From NCBI GenBank assembly GCA_027485405.1, contig JAIXRB010000148.1, positions 1 to 41,370 on the forward strand: a DNA stretch of 41,370 bases, given 5' to 3'. The notes beneath the pieces are model-generated. The model made no database searches. It had not been told where the DNA came from and saw only the letters and a list, made by a program, of their open reading frames with translations. Positions within the stretch are counted from its first letter, which is position 1. The number at the start of each line of letters is the position of its first letter. Below are positions 14,659 to 22,599 of this stretch, piece by piece. Both the position numbers and the translations under genes were made by a program. The DNA is from Leptospiraceae bacterium. Its GTDB lineage: Bacteria; Spirochaetota; Leptospiria; Leptospirales; Leptospiraceae.

Positions 14659-16407
14659 ATGAAAAAATCCGAAAAGAACAAATCCGCTATTGAACAATTT
14701 CTAAAAACTGTAGAGCTCTTTAAAAAACTCCCCCCCACCGTTCTTTCTCGTATCGCAAACAATATCAAAGAAGAAGTCATTCGAAGTCATGAAGTCCTCT
14801 ATTACAAAGGCGAAACCTCAGAAAATATCTTTATAATCCGTTACGGTGAAATCCAGCTAGAGAATATTTCAAACCAAGGAACCGTTTATCTTGGACCTGG
14901 TGAAGTTCTTGCGGAAAATTCTTTACTTTCTGGCTCTAATCATTCTACATCAGCAGTCGCCGTTATAGATACATTAGTTTATGTTTTAGAAGGTAAATTG
15001 TTTCTGACCCTTGCGGCTCAAGAAAAGATGTTATCTCATAACATAATTCAATTGATGGGATCTCGAATGAGAGAACATTTGGAAGGCTTCCCGGATCAGA
15101 AAAAATCCGATGGTATTAGGCGGTTGTTTTGCCACATCCCACTAGAACGAGAAGAGAATTTTGGCTCAAAGATCGATAGATTCATTCATATTTACAGTGA
15201 AGCAACTCGTACGCAATCTATCTTACTTCCCATTTCCCGATTCAAAGGAATGGACATCACGAAGATTTCAGAATTCTTAACTGATACTCGAAAGAAAACT
15301 CCATTGGTGCATATCTACTTTGATGCCGATGTCGACCGAACCGATTTAGCCTACTTAGTTGTTCAAGCAGACTTTCTCATTTTTTGGGAGCAAGACATTG
15401 AAAGACTCTACAAAGAAAAGGAATCTATCATCCAGTTTTGGAAAGGACGAATTCGTAACTTTTCGGGTCGTGCCGTTCGCCTCTTTGAAAATGGAGTTCA
15501 GAAAAGCTATCTACCGATAGATGACCAGATTCGAAATTTCTATCAGGCGGATTCCCTCTCCCGATTTCTCATTTCCAGAACACGTGGTCTTGCCCTAGGC
15601 GGAGGAGGAGCGAGGGCACTGGCTCACGCTGGGCTTCTAAAAGTCCTACATAGAGAAGGAATCTTATTTGATTTCATTTCTGGAGCTTCGATGGGTGCAG
15701 TCATTGCGGCTTTATATGCCAGAAAAGACAGTCCAGCTCGCATTGTGGATCTAGTTGCTCAGTTCTTTGGAAGCATCGAAAGTGCTTTTGATCCTACTCT
15801 GCCCTTGGTTTCCTTTTTCAAAGGCAAGCGAATGAAAAAAATGCTAAAAGATGCATTTTTAGACCAGAGGATTGAAGAATTGCCCATCCCATTTGCGACA
15901 TCAGCTGTCGATTTGATTACTGGCAGAGAACATGTGTTTGATTCTGGACCCATCCGAGAGAGTTTGAATAGCGCTATGAGTCTTCCTGGTGCTTTTCCTC
16001 CCTACCGCTTGGGAGAAAAAGTGTTGGTGGACGGCGGGATGATCAACAATGTTCCTGAATCGTTGATTCGTCCTTTAGGCGCAGATGTTGTGCTAGGTGT
16101 GAATGTCTCTCCTTTGCAGGAGATGGTTCCGATCAAACTTTTTGACAACAAGCCAAGTGAAAAGTCCTGGACCCGCTATCTTTGGGAAACCTTAAAATAC
16201 CCACCCATTCTTCAAATCATGTCTCGTACGATAACTATTGAGGGACGAGAAATCACGCGATTGAAACAACCGAAAATAGATTTATTTTTAAACTTTCATT
16301 TGGATGAATTTCAGCTATTTGATTTTAGGCGGTATCAGGAGATCATTGAACGAGGAGAAAGGCAAGCGGAACTCCACTTGCCCGAGATCAAAAGGCTTTT
16401 TGATTAG
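14659..16407 (+). CDS. Patatin-like phospholipase with N-terminal cNMP-binding-like domain
   Basis: The protein has 582 residues. ATG at 14659 is preferred because AGGGAGG lies 8 bp upstream; a frame opening at 14596 would overlap the MATE gene. Residues about 15-140 form a cyclic-nucleotide-binding fold. Residues about 160-290 are a linker resembling that of neuropathy-target-esterase-type proteins. The patatin domain (about 310-520) has the oxyanion loop GGGGARALAHAG near 313, the nucleophile Ser344 in GASMG, and the dyad Asp458 in DGG. It should be a membrane-associated lysophospholipase or phospholipase. In the cNMP domain the usual phosphate-binding PR-x-A-T/S-A reads NHSTSA, so the Arg is lost and nucleotide binding is doubtful. 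Confidence 0.93.
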   Translation: MKKSEKNKSAIEQFLKTVELFKKLPPTVLSRIANNIKEEVIRSHEVLYYKGETSENIFIIRYGEIQLENISNQGTVYLGPGEVLAENSLLSGSNHSTSAVAVIDTLVYVLEGKLFLTLAAQEKMLSHNIIQLMGSRMREHLEGFPDQKKSDGIRRLFCHIPLEREENFGSKIDRFIHIYSEATRTQSILLPISRFKGMDITKISEFLTDTRKKTPLVHIYFDADVDRTDLAYLVVQADFLIFWEQDIERLYKEKESIIQFWKGRIRNFSGRAVRLFENGVQKSYLPIDDQIRNFYQADSLSRFLISRTRGLALGGGGARALAHAGLLKVLHREGILFDFISGASMGAVIAALYARKDSPARIVDLVAQFFGSIESAFDPTLPLVSFFKGKRMKKMLKDAFLDQRIEELPIPFATSAVDLITGREHVFDSGPIRESLNSAMSLPGAFPPYRLGEKVLVDGGMINNVPESLIRPLGADVVLGVNVSPLQEMVPIKLFDNKPSEKSWTRYLWETLKYPPILQIMSRTITIEGREITRLKQPKIDLFLNFHLDEFQLFDFRRYQEIIERGERQAELHLPEIKRLFD

Positions 16408-16418
16408 ATCCCAATCAT

Positions 16419-17504
16419 CTAAGGCGCGGCGTTCCCGATCACTTGGACATTCAATGCACTGATCGTTCCTATGCTGTAATTCGAATCGGAGTTAAATGCT
16501 GTTTCAACTGCATCAACAGTAGTTGCACTTGGGTAACCAGCGGGGATACTTGCCGCCGCAACTCCTTCCGCAACAAAGCCTTCTGTCGCATTGAAAGTGG
16601 CGTAGTTCTCTGAAGCAACAAAGGTCTGCAAAGCAGTACAATTAGAGGCAGTCGCGCTTGATCCTGAGCCATTGACTGGCCTTAGGTTCATTTTTGCTGT
16701 ACTTTGGTTTGGGCTAGCCGTATTGAAGATGTAAGAAACAGTGTATTCCAAAGCGTCCGGCGAACTACAAGCGCTACCAAAGGCTATTGAGCTAGCATTT
16801 CTAGTTCTTGCGATTCTTCCTCGTCCGAAGACTCCGACCGTAGAACGATCTAAAGACTCGGTCAAGCGAGCACGCCAAGACTCAAAGGGACCGCCGATAA
16901 ACAATGGCCCGCCCGACATCGAAAGAACTTGAGTTCGGAGTCCTGATTCTAAACTAAACCGACTTTCAACGAAAGCATCGGGAGAAAAGACAGTAGGCGA
17001 CCAAACACTGGGGCGGTAAACAAATAGGGTACCAGATCCTGTACTGAGATTTGTTGGATCATCAAAATGCAAGGCTAGAACCCTTTGAGAACTGCTTGTG
17101 ATGAAAATCTCAAAGGAATTTTTAAAGCTAACAGCACTTCCAATCGTTGGGGTAAGTGAAGCCGTGTTCTGATTCAGTCTGAGACGAATCGTACAGGTTT
17201 GCAAGCCACAAGTCACACCAGTTCTAGTGAAGGATGCTGTACCTCTCAGCCTTGTAAAATCTATAGAGGACAGTAGATCTTCTACTCTTCGGACTGTTTG
17301 ACGAGCATCATTTGCTATTAAGCGCACTGCACCCCAACGATCTTTAGGTTGTCGATTTGTTGATTGAGCAGTTAAAGTGAAATTTTGCAAAGCAAGGCTT
17401 AGCTTAGATTCGTCGATTGGTAGTTCTTTCGGTTTTTGATTGTAAATCCCTAAAAACGCCGCAAGGCAAAAGAAGATGGAAAGTTTGAATCCAAATTTTT
17501 TCAT
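16419..17504 (-). CDS. Hypothetical exported protein
   Basis: I do not recognise a family. The protein has 361 residues, with ATG at 17504 forming a TAATG overlap with the stop of the upstream lipoprotein gene. A signal peptide is visible (about 1-22, Lys-rich start then FKLSIFFCLAAFLGIY). The mature part is rich in Ser, Thr, Ala and Asn with beta-type alternation. It contains cysteines in TCGLQTC, ACSSPD and NCTAL that could form disulfides outside the cytoplasm. It is probably periplasmic or surface-exposed. The coupling to a small lipoprotein suggests that the two work together. Its 3' end converges with the phospholipase gene at 11 bp. Confidence 0.75.
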   Translation of the reverse strand: MKKFGFKLSIFFCLAAFLGIYNQKPKELPIDESKLSLALQNFTLTAQSTNRQPKDRWGAVRLIANDARQTVRRVEDLLSSIDFTRLRGTASFTRTGVTCGLQTCTIRLRLNQNTASLTPTIGSAVSFKNSFEIFITSSSQRVLALHFDDPTNLSTGSGTLFVYRPSVWSPTVFSPDAFVESRFSLESGLRTQVLSMSGGPLFIGGPFESWRARLTESLDRSTVGVFGRGRIARTRNASSIAFGSACSSPDALEYTVSYIFNTASPNQSTAKMNLRPVNGSGSSATASNCTALQTFVASENYATFNATEGFVAEGVAAASIPAGYPSATTVDAVETAFNSDSNYSIGTISALNVQVIGNAAP

Positions 17505-17710
17505 TAGTTGCTCTCCGCCACTCCAACTGGAATGGAAAAAGTGGCACCACTTGAACCCAGATTTGCCGAAGCCGCGGCGCTTGACGCCGTCGCCTGTTGT
17601 TGTTGCAAAAGCAAAAGTAGCCCTGGCTGATTTTTGTCTTCCGAAGATTTACGACAGGACAAAAACCCGATCGAAATGCAGAAGGAAATAATGAACAGTC
17701 TTCGAATCAT
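17504..17710 (-). CDS. Small lipoprotein with leucine-run motif
   Basis: The protein has 68 residues, with ATG at 17710 and an AAGGAG ribosome site 9 bp upstream. The leader ends FLSC (Cys19), a good spirochaetal lipobox. The mature chain starts with a charged stretch, then PGLLLLLQQQQ at residues 29-39, then an Ala/Ser-rich tail. The five-leucine run 12 residues after the lipid Cys matches the layout of the lipoprotein at 20529-20942. It overlaps the next gene by 1 bp (TAATG). The function is unknown. Confidence 0.75.
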   Translation of the reverse strand: MIRRLFIISFCISIGFLSCRKSSEDKNQPGLLLLLQQQQATASSAAASANLGSSGATFSIPVGVAESN

Positions 17711-17810
17711 AAAATATACTCCTTATTCGTACTCAATTGTAACAAAGAACGTGGAAGTTTTTATTACAAAAAATTGGAAAAACTAGAAAAAATGAAGAGT
17801 GTTTCCTTAA

Positions 17811-18806
17811 TTACATAGAGGCCAAAACCTCTTTCTTTTTGGCATCAAATTCTTCCTGAGTTATAAATCCTTGGTCGAGCATGGTCTTTAGTTTTGCAAG
17901 TTTTGCCACTGGATCATTCGGATTGGCGGCTGGTTGGCTTGGTTGTTGTGGGTTCTGGTTCATCATATTGCCCATCATTTGCGCCATGTTCATTCCCATG
18001 CCCATACCCATGCCAGCTCCCATTGCTCCTCCACCTTGCCCTTCGTTCTGAGCCGTGGCTTGTCCAATGTCCAACATTCGTTTTTGCTGGTACTTGTCCC
18101 CTAACATATCCATTTCAAATTTGTCCGTCATGACTTTTTGAATTCTCTGGTAATTCGGATCGTTTTGGTCAAAATTGACTGAAGCTAGGTTGAATTCAGA
18201 GAGTTCAATTCCATACTTTTCAAACTCTGGTGCTAGCTTCACCTTGCCTGCCGTTGAACACTCGTCTCTAAACTTGTTGATCTCGACAGCAGAAACATTC
18301 TTGTCCAACATCACTTCTGAAAGGAAATCACCCATTCCTCTCCAGATATTAGGAGTTAAAAATTCATCGATCTGTTCGTTGCTCCAGTTTCCCGATTGGA
18401 CTACATTGATTACAAAAGACTTAGCATCTTTGATTCTAATTTTATAGTCACCAAATGCCCTTATATTTAGAACTATTTTGTATTTAGGATCTTCGATTGG
18501 AATCGGGACATTTGTTCCCCATTTCATAGAATAGATTGATTTGTTTACATAAACAACTTCTGCAGTAAATGGAGTCTTTCCGCCAAATGGTAGATTGACT
18601 AAAGCTTCTAAAATGGGAATGTTACCAGTTTTGAGAGTATGTGTGCCAGGACCAAAAATATCTAATGCTCGACCTTCTTTGAAAAAAATAGCTTCCTGGT
18701 TTTCACCAACTATCAATTGCCCAGCCGCACTAATTTCGTCAGACGGGTATTTCCAAACGATGTCGCTTGGCTTTCCTTCAAATTTTATTCTGTCTATCAT
18801 TGCCAT
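17811..18806 (-). CDS. SPFH-domain protein with C-terminal SHOCT (YdjI-like)
   Basis: The protein has 331 residues, with ATG at 18806 and an AAGGAAA ribosome site. Residues about 1-240 form an SPFH/band-7 domain of the YdjI or virion-core-protein type; GQLIVGENQEAIFF and GPGTHTL are typical. Next is a Gly/Met-rich linker (about 255-285) of GMGMGM and MMGNMM type. The last 34 residues, KLAKLKTMLDQGFITQEEF and onward, are a SHOCT helical hairpin used for oligomer or membrane contacts. There is no signal peptide, so it is cytoplasmic and membrane-peripheral. It is the last gene of a three-gene set with a helical protein (32 bp away) and a zinc-ribbon membrane protein. Bacillus YdjI acts in a similar membrane-stress set with PspA. 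I infer a like role. Confidence 0.88.
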   Translation of the reverse strand: MAMIDRIKFEGKPSDIVWKYPSDEISAAGQLIVGENQEAIFFKEGRALDIFGPGTHTLKTGNIPILEALVNLPFGGKTPFTAEVVYVNKSIYSMKWGTNVPIPIEDPKYKIVLNIRAFGDYKIRIKDAKSFVINVVQSGNWSNEQIDEFLTPNIWRGMGDFLSEVMLDKNVSAVEINKFRDECSTAGKVKLAPEFEKYGIELSEFNLASVNFDQNDPNYQRIQKVMTDKFEMDMLGDKYQQKRMLDIGQATAQNEGQGGGAMGAGMGMGMGMNMAQMMGNMMNQNPQQPSQPAANPNDPVAKLAKLKTMLDQGFITQEEFDAKKKEVLASM

Positions 18807-18838
18807 ACAAGTTTCCTTTTTTTGAATTATTCTTTAAT

Positions 18839-19360
18839 TTATTTTTTCAATATGTTCGTTCGAGCAAAAAAGTCTTTTTCGAATTGCTCTAAACTTCCAA
18901 TCAACTTAGAAATCAAGGTATCAGGTACTGGGCTTTGAGCAAGCTGGTCCTTCACATCTTTTTCTAAGAGTGTGAGTTTTTCCAAAAGAGAAAAATCATG
19001 TTCTACAATTTTTTGAATTTCTTCTCGAGTGGCTTTTAACCCAGATCCAAAGCCAAAAGAGCCAATGCCACTGCTTCGAATGGAATTGCTCACGCGATCC
19101 AAAACATTAAACAAGGGATTGGTCTTCCCGATGTTCTTTAAATCCACTTGAGACACAAAGGATTCTTCTAACTTTCGAAACTGGCTTTGGAATTCGGAAA
19201 TTCTTTTAGTCAACTCATCCCTAAAACTAATGTCCGTTTTTTCTAGATCCTGGTTTTCAAAAGCTTCTGAAAAAAGAGGGAATTCTTTTAAAAATTTGCG
19301 AACCGATCCTTCTTGGGAATCGTATCTTTTTACTATTTCTTCTAGGGCTTGGTTCGTCAT
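18839..19360 (-). CDS. Hypothetical helical cytoplasmic protein of the SPFH module
   Basis: The protein has 173 residues. ATG at 19360 is chosen over an in-frame TTG at 19405, because it has AAGGAATAAAGG upstream and does not overlap the previous gene. I do not recognise a family. It is almost all charged helix: long Glu/Lys/Leu/Phe-rich segments at about 1-75 and 110-170, broken by a Gly/Ser-rich bend SSGIGSFGFGSG near 100-111. There is no signal peptide or membrane helix. It lies between the zinc-ribbon and SPFH-SHOCT genes, 11 and 32 bp away. By position it could replace PspA or act as an adaptor in the module. Its sequence does not look like PspA. Confidence 0.78.
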   Translation of the reverse strand: MTNQALEEIVKRYDSQEGSVRKFLKEFPLFSEAFENQDLEKTDISFRDELTKRISEFQSQFRKLEESFVSQVDLKNIGKTNPLFNVLDRVSNSIRSSGIGSFGFGSGLKATREEIQKIVEHDFSLLEKLTLLEKDVKDQLAQSPVPDTLISKLIGSLEQFEKDFFARTNILKK

Positions 19361-19371
19361 TTTTCTTGCCT

Positions 19372-20475
19372 TTATTCCTTTTTCAATGGTTTCAATTCCG
19401 AACAAGAAATGGAATCCATGATCACACTTTTCTCAGCCGAATAGATCGATCCAACTTGGTATTGTTTCCAAGTTGCTTGTTCAAAATCACAATCGTGCAC
19501 TTTACCTTTTGAGTCTCCGCTTGCTTCGGATAATAGGACAAGGTATATTTCATTTTTTGAACCTTCTCGCTCACATCCAATTTTTTCAGAAAAACAGCTA
19601 TTCAGCGAAAGAGCTGGCCAATAGGGTTCATCTGTTATGCTCTTTCCCTCGGTGGACTCTGTTTTTTCCGAACTCCAGCGATCTATTGTATAATAACACT
19701 TATCATCATACACTGGTTCACTTGTATAATTGGTAGTACAGCTTTCAGATTCGGAAAAAGTTCCATCGCCTTTGTCTCTTTGGACAGTAGTACAGGTTTC
19801 ACCGTCTGCTACTTGTCTTGTGCTTCGCACTTCAGACTTTCGAGAAATATTGTATGCCGCTAATGGCTTGGCATCGCACCATTCGGAGTCTTGCTTTGGT
19901 AAGAATTTTTCAATTTCGATGGAGCGCTTCCAAGTATGACCAGTCACTTGGACTTCAACAGACTCTGTCCAAAAAATTGCCAAAAGAAAAAAGCTTAAAG
20001 CCGAAATCCCAATGATACTCAAAGTCCATTTGATCCAAGTTGGTGTCTTTGGATGAGGCTTTATAAATTGGGAGTCCGGAAATGCTAAGTCGGATGGAGA
20101 ACTCTCACCTACTTTTCCTGGGTTGGCTTTTTCCTCTAACTCTGATTTTGCTTTCGCAACCGAATCCTCGCCTTGTCCAGCAATTCGGTCCGAGCGTTTC
20201 ACGACTTCCTTGGATCCATCCAAAGAGCCCCCGCAATTTCCACAGAAAGTGGCATTGGCTCCGTTTGCCGTTTGACAGAACGGACAAACCTTATCTGCTC
20301 CGAAATAGACATGATCCTTTACGGCTACTTTATCTTGGTCAGAAGGAAAATAGCGTCTCGCTGGATCTTGAGTAGCACCGCAATTGGGACAGTGCCTGTG
20401 AGTCTTTCCTAGTAGTTTCTTGGTATTGCAATACTCACAATCCCAAAGCATTTCATAAATTGCTTCCTCAGCCAT
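19372..20475 (-). CDS. Double zinc-ribbon membrane protein (YdjG-like context)
   Basis: The protein has 367 residues from ATG at 20475. Two four-Cys zinc ribbons are visible: C13-x2-C16 with C29-x2-C32, and C64-x2-C67 with C78-x2-C81. An acidic/polar linker follows. A single transmembrane helix lies at about 147-169 (WIKWTLSIIGISALSFFLLA). The remaining 200 residues, with several cysteines, would face the periplasm. This layout fits zinc-ribbon membrane adaptors that sense stress outside and signal to SPFH or PspA proteins inside. It is the first gene of the three-gene set. A TATAAA box ends 9 bp before the start (20485-20490, minus) with a weak TTGCTT 15 bp further up, so the leader may be very short. 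No ribosome site is seen. Confidence 0.82.
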   Translation of the reverse strand: MAEEAIYEMLWDCEYCNTKKLLGKTHRHCPNCGATQDPARRYFPSDQDKVAVKDHVYFGADKVCPFCQTANGANATFCGNCGGSLDGSKEVVKRSDRIAGQGEDSVAKAKSELEEKANPGKVGESSPSDLAFPDSQFIKPHPKTPTWIKWTLSIIGISALSFFLLAIFWTESVEVQVTGHTWKRSIEIEKFLPKQDSEWCDAKPLAAYNISRKSEVRSTRQVADGETCTTVQRDKGDGTFSESESCTTNYTSEPVYDDKCYYTIDRWSSEKTESTEGKSITDEPYWPALSLNSCFSEKIGCEREGSKNEIYLVLLSEASGDSKGKVHDCDFEQATWKQYQVGSIYSAEKSVIMDSISCSELKPLKKE

Positions 20476-20528
20476 GGGACAAGTTTTATAGATTCAGTTT
20501 TTTTTAAGCAAGGTATTTTTTCGTACAC

Positions 20529-20942
20529 TTAGAACCCAGTAGCTTGAACTGCAGATGGTAAACAAGCGACCGTTAAAGGTCCACAATCATAAAAAGAATA
20601 TTCGATTCCAAATTCTGTTTTTTTTCTAGGCCCGAAGCTTCGAAACCCAAAACTAGAACAGGTTGCCTCAGAAACTGAATGCCGTTCAATATTCGAATTT
20701 CGCAGAGAAAGAGCCATAATAGAAAAATAATTCCGAGCTGTGGTTCCAAAAAAGGAATCCAAACAAGAACCGGAGTAATTCAATGGGTCAATTTTTTGAA
20801 GGCTCAAAACAGAACTTCCTGCCCTTCCGCCTGCATTGTTTTGCAAAAGCAAAAGAAGATAGCCAGAATCTTCAATCCCTTTGTGGCGCGGGGTACATTG
20901 AAAAAAACAAAAGAGAATTAAGTAAATTAGAATGTTTTTCAT
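20529..20942 (-). CDS. Hypothetical lipoprotein with leucine-run motif
   Basis: The protein has 137 residues. ATG at 20942 is chosen because it overlaps the porin stop as ATGA and leads straight into the leader; the frame also opens with TTG at 20984, which would bury the leader. The leader ends CFFQC, with the lipid Cys at 16, and is spirochaetal in style. The run LLLLLQ begins 13 residues after the Cys, as in the 17504-17710 lipoprotein. The mature part has four or more cysteines (GSCLDSF, EATCSSF, YDCGPLTVACLP), which suggests disulfides. No family is recognised. Coupling to the porin gene suggests an outer-membrane lipoprotein partner. Confidence 0.75.
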   Translation of the reverse strand: MKNILIYLILFCFFQCTPRHKGIEDSGYLLLLLQNNAGGRAGSSVLSLQKIDPLNYSGSCLDSFFGTTARNYFSIMALSLRNSNIERHSVSEATCSSFGFRSFGPRKKTEFGIEYSFYDCGPLTVACLPSAVQATGF

Positions 20943-22570
20943 CGAATGGAGTCCATAACTTGGAGATTTTTTACACCTGTCCAAAAGGTTGCTTGCATTT
21001 GAAAAATCAAAAGATTGTTTCGAGCATCCATATACTCTCTTGAAAAAGCATCAAAAGCCAATCTATCTTGCATGATTTGGTAAAAGAGCTGAGCTTTAAA
21101 TAAATGACCATCGCCAAACAGATTTAACCCTATCCAATAATTGCGAATGTATTCAAAAGGGTCTTTTTTTTCATTTAAATTAAAATCTGCATATACATTC
21201 TCAATTCGAATCAGAGGCATTAAATGAATTTCAAAAACATCTATGACGTAACCCAAAGTCAAATGATTCATCGAGGCATCTCGAGAGCCTGAGCCCCTAA
21301 ATCTTGTTATAGCTCCATTCAAATAAAATCCCTTCCAGGTAAAGGTCGTATCATATGTGTTCCCAACAATTCCAAAAGAAGGACGATTGAAGTTGGTTAG
21401 ATTAAACTGATTTGGATTAGAAAAAGTCGAAGTATCCACAATGCCATTGCTACTTGCATTTGTTCCTCCTAGCCCAAAACCGTTGGATGGCGTAGTTTGT
21501 AATAGGAAAATGGGAAGAGCATCCATTCCTCTAATTTGAGGATTGATAGTATTGCCAGTGGTGATCTCGTTCGTTTGCATTCCCGCAATGCCCAATGACC
21601 ATTTCATTTCTTTTTGGAAAATCTCTTCTCCCTCTGTCCAACCCAAATCTTTACCTTCTCGAACCAAACCACCAAAAACATTGTACTGCATTCTCCAAAC
21701 ATACAATGGTGATATGAGTAAGGGTTGCGTATTGTTTCGAGTATTTGTTAGAACTTGAGTTCTTCCAGTTCCGTCCAAACCAGAACCTTTGCCATTAAAA
21801 ACCCCAAGCTGAACGGCAAAGAACTGATTCCACTTGGGATTGAGTTGCATCAAAGGATTGAAAGATATCATACCCCCTAAGTCCATCTGTGGATAGGCTT
21901 GAGTCGAAAAAGCTCTTTCCACATTGATTAGGTTTGCCGATGTCATTTGAAATTCTCGTAAGAATGGAATCGGGAATTGACCAACTGTTATGCGTGTTTT
22001 CCAAAAAGGAATGCCGAACCAAAAAAAAGCCTCTTGTAAACCACCAAAACTATCGCGAATAGTAACATCCCGCGTTACGGTGACATCTTGACCTGCACTG
22101 TCTCTAACTGTCGCCGTTTGGCGGACCAAATAAGGACGATTGATCATGTCTTCAACTCTTAAAGAAAGTGCGGCACCCCACCAGCTTCCACCTTCATAAA
22201 CCCAACCGATCCGAGCTCTCCGAACATTTGTATCGATCGAATTAAAATCTCGGTTTCCATTATTAAAAGAAGACTCGGACTCACCAGAGACCCCTCTCAA
22301 TTGTAACCTTCCGACAACCGTTAGTTTTTCTAGAATCGGATTGCTCGGAACTCGGGCAAAACCACCTCTATTGTCCTCTGGTTCTGCCGTTTTGTCTAAA
22401 GGGCCAACTGGCCCATTGATCTTAATTCTTCCAGGAGCGGGTTTGGTATAAACCTGCCCGGTTTTTGGATCTTCATAGAGATCTTGGATGGGTTGGGAAT
22501 GTAGAAACGATAAGCCTTGTGGCAAGGCAAAAAGCAGGAAAAAAAAAGCAGTGATCCGAAAAACATGCAT
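20939..22570 (-). CDS. Outer-membrane porin, OprO/OprP-like
   Basis: The protein has 543 residues from ATG at 22570. A signal peptide is seen at about 1-26 (FRITAFFFLLFALPQGLSFLHS). From about residue 85 the chain has alternating polar and hydrophobic strands typical of a beta-barrel. It includes the porin O/P-type start VVGRLQLRGV, the NVRRARIGW motif, and AFFWFGIPFWKTRITVGQ with FPIPFLREFQ. The protein ends with barrel-like strands. Porin O/P proteins pass phosphate and other anions, though here specificity is not proven. It is coupled (ATGA) to a lipoprotein gene downstream and is divergent from chrA with 29 bp between them. Confidence 0.82.
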   Translation of the reverse strand: MHVFRITAFFFLLFALPQGLSFLHSQPIQDLYEDPKTGQVYTKPAPGRIKINGPVGPLDKTAEPEDNRGGFARVPSNPILEKLTVVGRLQLRGVSGESESSFNNGNRDFNSIDTNVRRARIGWVYEGGSWWGAALSLRVEDMINRPYLVRQTATVRDSAGQDVTVTRDVTIRDSFGGLQEAFFWFGIPFWKTRITVGQFPIPFLREFQMTSANLINVERAFSTQAYPQMDLGGMISFNPLMQLNPKWNQFFAVQLGVFNGKGSGLDGTGRTQVLTNTRNNTQPLLISPLYVWRMQYNVFGGLVREGKDLGWTEGEEIFQKEMKWSLGIAGMQTNEITTGNTINPQIRGMDALPIFLLQTTPSNGFGLGGTNASSNGIVDTSTFSNPNQFNLTNFNRPSFGIVGNTYDTTFTWKGFYLNGAITRFRGSGSRDASMNHLTLGYVIDVFEIHLMPLIRIENVYADFNLNEKKDPFEYIRNYWIGLNLFGDGHLFKAQLFYQIMQDRLAFDAFSREYMDARNNLLIFQMQATFWTGVKNLQVMDSIR

Positions 22571-22599
22571 CCCAGTTAAGACAGTAAGGAATTTCTAGA

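Noticed and set aside
16404..16422. Hairpin TTAGAT/ATCTAA between the patatin gene and the convergent exported-protein gene as a terminator
   Set aside because: The stem is only 6 bp, partly formed by the two opposed stop codons, which are complementary by nature, and no T-tract follows on either strand.
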